Source: Chrysomallon squamiferum
Taxonomy: Eukaryota; Mollusca; Gastropoda; Neomphalida; Peltospiridae
Assembly: GCA_012295275.1 (NCBI GenBank)
Contig: CM022678.1
Span: 18,821,433-18,876,432 of the forward strand
Length of the DNA stretch: 55,000 nt
Direction: 5' to 3'
In this document: piece by piece, positions 47,331-55,000 of the stretch
Position numbering within the stretch: the stretch's first letter is position 1
How the letters are laid out: each line of letters starts with the position of its first letter
The notes under the pieces: model-generated
What the model saw: the letters and a program-made list of their open reading frames with translations, nothing else
Told to the model about the DNA's origin: nothing
The model's database searches: none
Made by a program: the position numbers and the translations under genes

Positions 47331-47399
47331 CCAGTGTCTGTCGCATGAAGAAATACTATCCTACATACAACTCATAACTCTGCTTGTTGATCGAATAAC

Positions 47400-48070
47400 A
47401 CTAGGACTCACAATAGTCCTATATATAACTCGCTTTTATCAGCCTACACCAATTAGAAATATCACAGCTATCAGCCGATTTAAACATTACAGAAACAGAA
47501 ACGGGTGTGTGAAATTAGGTCACTAAAATATGCAAGAGCTGTAGCCAGTAAAGAGACCAGCAAAAGGTGAGAAACGTTTATGAAGAAGTTTGTAGTGGGA
47601 TGGTTTTTATTTTATATTTGTTTTAATTTGATGGATCACAGCTGTGTAGTGGTTGGGCCAGGGAATAATAAACAAAACAACCTGCTTCAAAATTTCAAAT
47701 TAAATTATATAAAAATATAAAAAATAATAATAATAAAAAAAAAAAAAGGAAAAGAAAAATGAAAAAGCTGTTTTTGTTTCACATTTCTATAATAATAATT
47801 TGTATTAGGTTTCATAAAAAGTATGAGATCGGAATAAAAATTTTTAAATCAAACTTACACGATCTCTCTGGATGTTCCTTACTCTAAAACTAACCGTCAG
47901 TCTTCTGTAAGCGACTTTTTTCTTCTTTCCTCTTTGAATTCCACGAATCTGTTCAGAAAGAGGATAAAAGCTGTGTAAAATGTGTTGTCTAATACTGTAA
48001 TATTCCGTTTAGATTTAAATATTAAAGAAAATATTATTTGGAATGTCAAAGAAAACTGTTCATGAGGCAT
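47400..48070 (-). promoter_or_regulatory. Promoter-like repeat copy 8 (upstream of D)
   Basis: AAATTAGGTCA lies at 47512-47522 and the donor CGT|GTAAGTTTG has its exon end at 47859. The exon-side block with TCTCTCTGGATGTTCCTTACTC is nearly the same as in copies 1 and 4. This is the nearest complete copy to gene D. Confidence 0.55.
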
Positions 48071-48081
48071 TATTGTTGTTG

Positions 48082-48128
<47 letters not shown>

Positions 48129-48659
48129 TTTATTATCTATTTTTCTGTAGGAGGTTTCTAACTTGCAGAAAATAAAACTGAATAAAATGTATTAATAAGA
48201 TATATTTTTTAATCCTAACTTGAACAGTAAATTCCACTAACTTTTGTTATTTAGTAAACGTGATTAAACAAACTGAAACTACGCATTAGTAATTTTCCTG
48301 GAAATAGAAGTGCATTAGTTCACCGAACTTATTGGTTTTTTTGTAACTATATGCTAGATTAATGAACGTATTTAGCAATGTGATATGAAACAACTATTTT
48401 AAAGCTAACTTTATGTATTTAGTTTCTACGCAATTTAGCTATTAATTTTCGCGAACGTCATCAAACAAAGTCAGAGCACACGTGACTCATTTTCGTGGAA
48501 GTAGAAAAATAAGCTAAATATTCGGATGAATGAGCACGTTCGTAAACACCACGGCTCTTCTTAGTGAACTCGTTGTGTATCTAAAGAAAAAAGGTTTCCC
48601 TCGCCTGAACTAAAGCTAACCAACACACAACTCATATTTTGTTTTTTCTTTTCTTTTTT

Positions 48660-49360
48660 TTATACTATAACACTAGGACTCACAGCAGTTCTAACTGTAT
48701 TTCACTTTTATCACACAACATGAATTAAAAACACTACAGCTGTCAGCCGATATATATATATTTATATTTATAAATATACAGGAACAGAAGCGAGTGTACG
48801 AAATTAGGTCACTGAAATGTGCAAGAAATATAGTTAGCAAAAAACAATCGGGAGATGCAAGAACTATTTATAAAGCTGATTGCAGTAGAATTCATCTTGT
48901 TCTGTAAATTACACCTGTCAAAAAAGTAAGACAACAGACAACAGTGAACCTAAAGACGAGTCTCCATTTTAATTTAATAAAGCAAAAACAATAATTAAAA
49001 AAAAAATCTTTACCTACCTATTATTTAAATACTCAGTTTCATCAAGGCATAAAAGTCTGCTGGTTTCAAAATGCTTCCCATCGATTTACCTGTTCTTACC
49101 TTTTTTGTGCTAAGCAGAATTTCCAGTTAATATCTCGTGTTATTTCGTTCTTGGATATTTGTATATTATACTTCCTTGTAATTATAACTTATATATCATT
49201 AACTATTCGTGAATCACAATTAACATTTAATACACAAGTAATGAATAACCTATTAGCTAAAGAAAAATTTCAAGATCATAAAATAATTATTAAATCAAAC
49301 TTACAGGTTTTCTCTGGACATTACTTACTCCGAAACTAACCGTCAATGTTATATAAATGA
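48660..49360 (-). promoter_or_regulatory. Promoter-like repeat copy 9 (upstream of D)
   Basis: AAATTAGGTCA lies at 48801-48811. The donor is CCT|GTAAGTTTG with its exon end at 49305. A long (ATT)n begins at 49367, at the site homologous to the TATA-like word. Confidence 0.5.
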
Positions 49361-49364
49361 CTGA

Positions 49365-49401
<37 letters not shown>

Positions 49402-50199
49402 ATTATTATTATTATTATTATCCTCATCATCTGTTTTTCTTCTCAGTGTTGAAATCTGCAGAGATATACAACTAAATAAAATTCTGAATTAGATATATAT
49501 TTTTTTTAAATTCTAACTCGAAATTTTGTTATTTAGTAAAGGTGATTAAATAAAGTGAAACCACGCATCAGTAATTTTCGTGGAAATAGAAGTACAAGGT
49601 TTACGTCCGTTCAGCGAACTTATCTGTTTTGTGTAACTAGATGCTGGATGAATGAACGTATTTAGAAATGTGATATGAAATAAATATTTTAATGGCAACT
49701 TTATAGGTTTATTTCCAACGTAATTTAACTATTAATTTTCGCCAACGTGATTACACAAAGTCAGAGCACAAGTGAGTAATTTTCATGGAAATAAAAAAAT
49801 AAGCCATATAGATACATTCGGATCAATGAACATGTTTAGAAATAAACAAACTGAAACACGAATCAGTAATTTATGGAAACAAGAATAAGGTGTACGTTCG
49901 TCATCGAATTTATTTCGTTTGTGTAACTAGACACTGGATAATTATTTAGAAACGTAACATGAAATAATAAATTTAATGCTAACTTGATATATTTATTTTC
50001 TAAGTAATTTAACTTTTAATTTTCGAGGACGTGATTAAACAGATAGAGAAACATAAGCTATATATTCGGATCAGTGAACACGTTTGGAAATAACATGTTT
50101 ACTTTCTGAACTCGCTGAGCATGTGAAAAAAAAAAAAAAGTATACCTCGCTTGAACTAATGCTAGCCTGTACGCCAGTCATATTTCTATTTTGTTATCT

Positions 50200-50837
50200 A
50201 AAAACACTAGGACTCAACAGTTCTACATGTTATTCACTTTTATCAGCCTATATGAATAAAAAATATCAATGCTATCAGCCGATATATAACACTACAGAAA
50301 AAGGTGTGCGAAATTAGGTCATTGAAATATACAAGAAATATAGCCAGTAAGGACGCTGGAGATCTTAGAAATATTTATTAAATAGTTTTTAGTAGGAATT
50401 TTCCTTTTTCTTTTTACATAATTTTGAAAAGTCACAGCTGTATAGCGTTTGTTTCAGAGAATAATCAATGAAATGACCTGCGTCTAGATTTTAAATGTAA
50501 AAGAAATAAAATAATTAAACAATAATACTACTAATAAAAATATTTCTCCCTTCGCATCGATTTAGGTGAGCTTCTCTTTTCTGAAATAAACTGACATTTG
50601 ACATAATGTGTTGTGTTATTTGTCCTTGAGTATTTGTGTATTACATTTCGTGGTAGTGATAATTTACATATCACTACATAATTCATGAATGCATTTTATA
50701 TTTTAATTGACAAGTAATAAATAAAATATTACTTAAATATTCACTAATAACAAAACTTAAATCAAACTTACAGGTTCTCCCAGGGTGTTCCTTACTCTGA
50801 AACGAACAAACACTGTGATAGCTTTACCTTTTTAGTT

Positions 50838-50872
<35 letters not shown>

Positions 50873-50970
50873 GTTTCGACTTTACTTATTCAAATACCAA
50901 GAATCGATACAATAAAACTAGATAATCAATGTGAACGCTATATAAGGGAGGTCACCTAATAACGCAAAGT
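50200..50970 (-). promoter_or_regulatory. Promoter-like repeat copy 10 (upstream of D)
   Basis: AAATTAGGTCA lies at 50311-50321 and the donor CCT|GTAAGTTTG has its exon end at 50772. An (AT)n run at 50840-50870 interrupts the exon block. A TATA-like CTTATATAG (minus strand) lies near 50947-50939. Confidence 0.5.
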
Positions 50971-51362
50971 AATAACCTTGTTGCGTGACAAAAATATAAA
51001 CACATTCATAACCACACAGCTTTACTGTATCTATGTGCTTTGTACGTTATCAAGCCCAGAGATCCTCCATTTTATTATTTTCTTTTTGTGTATTTGTAAA
51101 TTACACATCATGACCTTCTTGTATGATAACAGTATAAACACATTCATGACTATAACCCCTTGTTATATAACACATGCCCGCCAGGACAGTCTATTTTAGT
51201 TTAAAATATCTAATACAGTGAAATACTGAGCTCTAATGACAGAAGTAAATATATTTAATATATTTTATATTTTGAAATATTTATCTGGAAAACGATATCA
51301 GTTTGACAAGGAAGCCTTAGTAAATTTCTTCTTCTTCTTCTTCTTTATTTTATAGTTATTAT

Positions 51363-51435
51363 TCTCATTATTGTTATTATTATTGTTATCATTATTATTA
51401 TTATTATTATCATTATTATTATTATTATTATTATG

Positions 51436-51494
<59 letters not shown>

Positions 51495-51495
51495 C
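51363..51495. repeat. (ATT)n microsatellite, about 130 bp
   Basis: The longest ATT run of the right half, preceded by a TTC run (51327-51345). It lies at the unit position where other copies also carry ATT. Confidence 0.95.
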
Positions 51496-51689
51496 AACTA
51501 TTATATTACTACTATTATCATTCAGTTAAAGCTTCCAAGAAAATTTCTAACTTCTCTTAACAAACTTTACGATCCAGATTCGTAAGTTTCTTTTATTATG
51601 AGGCAAACAGCATTTTGAATCTGTTGTTTCGTTTACCTCTTTTATAATAGTTCGTATCAATACATTAATTTTCGTGCAGTTAGAAATAG

Positions 51690-53630
51690 AATAACATGAA
51701 CTTTGAGTATTGTGTATATCTGAATAAACTGTTAGAATTGTTCTTACTCAGGCGAAACTAAACGTCTACCCGTCTCTGTGTATGAAGTTGTTTCGTTATC
51801 CGGATTCGCATCAAGGGCGGATAATGGGTGGTTGTCAGTTGCTCGGAAGGTTTTCGCGGCTAACAACAACAACACCAACAACAACAACAACAACAACAAT
51901 AATAATAATAATAAAGCGTGTGTATTGAATGTTTTCTAAAATGGTAATGCTATGATATGCAAGAATACAAACACACCAATCACCGTATGTCCTTAATATG
52001 TATAATACATTATTATTTAGAAATATAATATGTCTAATGACAAATTAATTATCTGAAAGAAGGCAGGCTGTTTGCTGGTTATTGATACAGAAATAAAACA
52101 CGTGGGAGGTAATATCCACAGTTTGCAACTTTCAATTTCCAGAGATCATTTCCATTAAAATTATGTGCATCGTCATCTTTTTTATTATTTTATTTTTTTC
52201 TTTGCGGATACAAAATATATTTTCTAATCCTCTCCAATATATTTCATTTCACGTCAAACATGACTTCCAAGATTTTAAGTGTTTAGGTCAGGGTACATCT
52301 AAATGTAGCACTGACTCTCTGAGAAGTTAAGTTCTAAATAAAAACAAAATCAGTCTTATACACATTGAAGTATTCACCTACAATGAACACCCTTGTTCAT
52401 TTGCCAATATACGTCAGGCGGTATTAAAGTTCTCAATATGTTTTATTGTCAAATGAACTGAAACACGATCACTCAGTGTTAAGTAGTTTACCATCACACC
52501 ATTATTCGCACCTGGGACAAAACGTATGGCTAACTAGTTGCTTTGATACCGATATATAAGATGTCACCCACTATTTCTTAAAATAGTATACGTACATGTT
52601 ACACCCGAACACAGGTATAATGTTCAGTATTAACCTTGGAAAAAATAATTTGTCTGCCAAATTTTAAAGATATTTCAAACAGTACCGTTTATTTATTAAT
52701 GTCTGGCGTTTTCTTATTATCAATATGAGATAATTTAAATTGTGTTTCTCTCTTTATATATGTGAATAGCTTAATGAACTGGATACGTTAAAGGTTTGCC
52801 CGTTGCGAACGTTTGTAATGTACACTAATTTAGGTACATGTATGTGTATTACTTGAACTTTATCCACCTTTCTTTGTATATATATCGTGACTTCGAGAGT
52901 CTAACAGCAAAGCCTGTGTATAAGGTATTCTGTTTTATGTACATTGATGTGTATAACTTGTAAGTTATCGCCCTTTCTTTTTGCGTAGATCGGGTATTAT
53001 TGAGTCTAACGGAAAAGGGCGTGTGTCGTGTCAAAGGCTGCTCTTCTTACAGTAACGAAATTCATTATTACATATTCAGCGTCTTAGTAATTCTGACTTC
53101 TGTTGATTATAAATGAATTGTTTATAATTTCATATTTTGTAATTTTCAATTTGAGCCTTTGATATCTTTACTTATTTTAACTGTTCTTGTTTTATTTTGT
53201 TCTGATTTTATTTTAGTTCGATTTCCGTGTCTATATACCCCCAGTGAAGCCGGTGTTCAGTCCCCAGGAAGTAAACATTTGAAATTATCACATTTTATGT
53301 TTTCATTGCACATACAGTATCTGCATGTTAAGAGATTTTGTGCGCTCTCTATCATGAAACTGGACTATGAATGTTTGAAATAAACGTGTAGATAAAGTAA
53401 CACGCATGAGATGAATCAATAACGTTACAGTCAAATAGAAGTATAATTTCTAAATACTAGCATATACAGATATACACCTGTTAGTTGTTCTTGCCGTTTG
53501 ATAAATCTGGTTTGACCAAGCTGTAAATCTGAAATGAATTTTAAAAGAAAAATGCAGTGAGACATATTTATATATAAGTAATAACGAATTTATAAAAATA
53601 AAGAATGAAGTTTGGAAATTAACTATCATT

Positions 53631-53650
<20 letters not shown>
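51690..53650 (-). repeat. Tail block of unit D, with the empty hAT site
   Basis: Homologous to 22480-25010 over nearly its whole length but without the transposon. The sequence ACGTCAGGCGGTATTAAAG at 52411 is the uninterrupted counterpart of the hAT target (pre-insertion site 52419-52426). An (AAC)n/(AAT)n run at 51863-51915 replaces shorter AAC runs in the other tails. Confidence 0.85.
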
Positions 53651-53666
<16 letters not shown>

Positions 53667-54108
53667 GAAAAATTACTAATGCAATCAAGTAAGAAACAAT
53701 TAACATGTTGAAAGAGCGGCCTAGGTATTCTGTCATTTATTTATTTGTTTGTTTATTTATTTATTTATTTATATATTTACTGATTCGGTTATTTTTCAAA
53801 TACATCAATCAGATTATCAAGCTTAAAGGTTCAACAAAAATTAATATTTTCTCCTGTATAACGTTAAATACAATAATTTATATGTTTATTATTATTACGT
53901 TTTAATCATTTCACATTATTTTTATTTATATTTAAATTTCAGTTTCTTTGCTGTAAGAAATATTCGGACTCGTCAAGGGGAATAACTCCTGTTAGAACTC
54001 GCTGTTTCCTTGCATCCTGAATTCAACTTTCTAATAAAAATATAAATACCAGTAACAGTTATTTAGATTACAGAAATCGTTTCCATTTATTCTATTTTAT
54101 TTTATTTT

Positions 54109-54148
<40 letters not shown>

Positions 54149-54765
54149 AGTTATTATGAACACTAAATGCATGCTGAAATAGAGCTTCAACTCGGCAAGG
54201 TTAATTAGCTTTCAACGTATGTTCAAAACATTATGACGTCACCGCGTATCCTAGACACCACTGTCGGTGTTGTGAACAAACAAAAGTGGTATTTAGAGAA
54301 CAAATGGGGTTGTTTGATATATTTCATAGAGAAGCTCAAATTAGAAAGTTGGTTACTTCTGTGTAAGTAATTATACAGACCAAAAGAAACAAACAAAACT
54401 GCAACACACAAAAGCGTTTAGTTTAGATTAATAAACACAAAAGGATATAATTATATTTATATGAATAAACAAATATTGTTCCGTTTACGTAAATATTTGC
54501 ATACATACCTATGCACATGCCCACAGTCATATATTTATCCGTTCCTTTTGTGTGTTCTTTATTTATTTAATTATTTATTTAATAATAGCAAAACAATAAT
54601 AATTACTAATAAAATAACTATTTTATATGTCAAAAAAAGAGATAATAATATTTACAAGAAGTGAAAACTTAAAAATCAGCAGCATCAGCAGCAACAACCA
54701 TAACAAAAGAAGAAAAACAGAAGAAAAAGAAAAACAATAAGATGATGACAGTGATGACGATATTA

Positions 54766-54834
<69 letters not shown>

Positions 54835-54893
54835 ATCGTTATTGTTTTTGTTATTGTCACGCTAATTGTTATTGTTATTACTGTTATTTTTCT
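53651..54893. other. AT-rich DNA, no gene seen
   Basis: Contains a (TTTA)n run (about 53735-53775), an (AT)n run (54112-54147) and a (GAT)n/(ATT)n tract (54762-54830). A locally GC-richer stretch with a perfect TGACGTCA (54234-54241) lies near 54190-54280 and could be a small promoter, but no exon is recognised. Confidence 0.5.
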
Positions 54894-55000
54894 CAGTGTT
54901 TTAGTAATTCTGACTTCTGTTGATTATAAATGAATTGTTTATAATTTCATATTTTGTAATTTTCAATTTGAGCTTTTCATATCTTTACTTATTTTAACTG
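54894..55000 (-). repeat. Start of another tail-block copy, cut by the window end
   Basis: Bases 54901-55000 match 53084-53183 at 98 of 100 positions by eye. The two copies are much closer to each other than the other unit copies are. A third, more diverged copy is at about 24490-24570. Confidence 0.9.

Overview
This is AT-rich animal genomic DNA. The coding exons are interrupted by spliceosomal introns with GT..AG borders, the intergenic sequence is full of (ATT)n, (ATTT)n, (AG)n and (AT)n microsatellites, there is a tRNA-derived SINE-like element and a hAT DNA transposon, and two recognisable gene fragments are conserved eukaryotic housekeeping genes (SMNDC1/SPF30 and ATP6V1H). Composition and repeat style fit a lophotrochozoan invertebrate such as a mollusc, possibly a cephalopod, but nothing in the sequence proves the taxon.

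Layout. 1-12 kb: no convincing gene; a SINE-like element, degenerate tandem repeats at 3.1, 4.3-7.0 and 7.3-9.3 kb, a diverged duplication at 10.0/10.6 kb, and long microsatellites. 12-14.6 kb: a possible first coding exon on the plus strand (12249), the last two exons of an unrecognised minus-strand gene (13172-12687), and an intronless plus-strand gene for a 179-residue Ser/Asp-rich protein with a TATA box. 16.7-53 kb: a tandem array of four paralogous minus-strand genes (A 16752-19286, B 25303-27432, C 37811-40335, D 44256-46800). They encode an IFIT-like tetratricopeptide-repeat protein with a TIR-like C-terminal domain. Only C is fully open (729 aa). A has two 1-bp frameshifts, D has two nonsense codons upstream of a long ORF, and B is heavily decayed and has lost most of its TIR-like domain. 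29.7-33.3 kb interrupts the array with two exons of ATP6V1H and the first two exons of SMNDC1, all on the minus strand and without the rest of either gene.

Array structure. Each duplicated unit reads, left to right on the plus strand: 3' flank, two-coding-exon TPR-TIR gene, one to four copies of a roughly 1-1.8 kb promoter-like repeat, and a tail block. Eight of ten promoter-like copies end in a putative non-coding exon with the same 5' splice site (GTAAGTTTG on the minus strand). A matching 3' splice site lies 3-4 bases before the start codon of A, C and D. I infer that each gene is transcribed from one or more alternative, tandemly duplicated first exons. The best conserved segment of these copies carries an AAATTAGGTCA motif, an exact match to the nuclear-receptor monomer (ROR-type) consensus in seven copies. 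The tail block of unit A carries the hAT insertion with a perfect 8-bp target duplication, and the homologous tail after unit D preserves the empty site. A further tail copy starts at the right end of the window, so the array probably continues.

Biological reading (inference): a rapidly turning over, probably immune-related family that joins an interferon-induced-TPR-like scaffold to a TIR-like module, with duplicated promoters. All homology calls come from reading the sequence by eye, without database searches.
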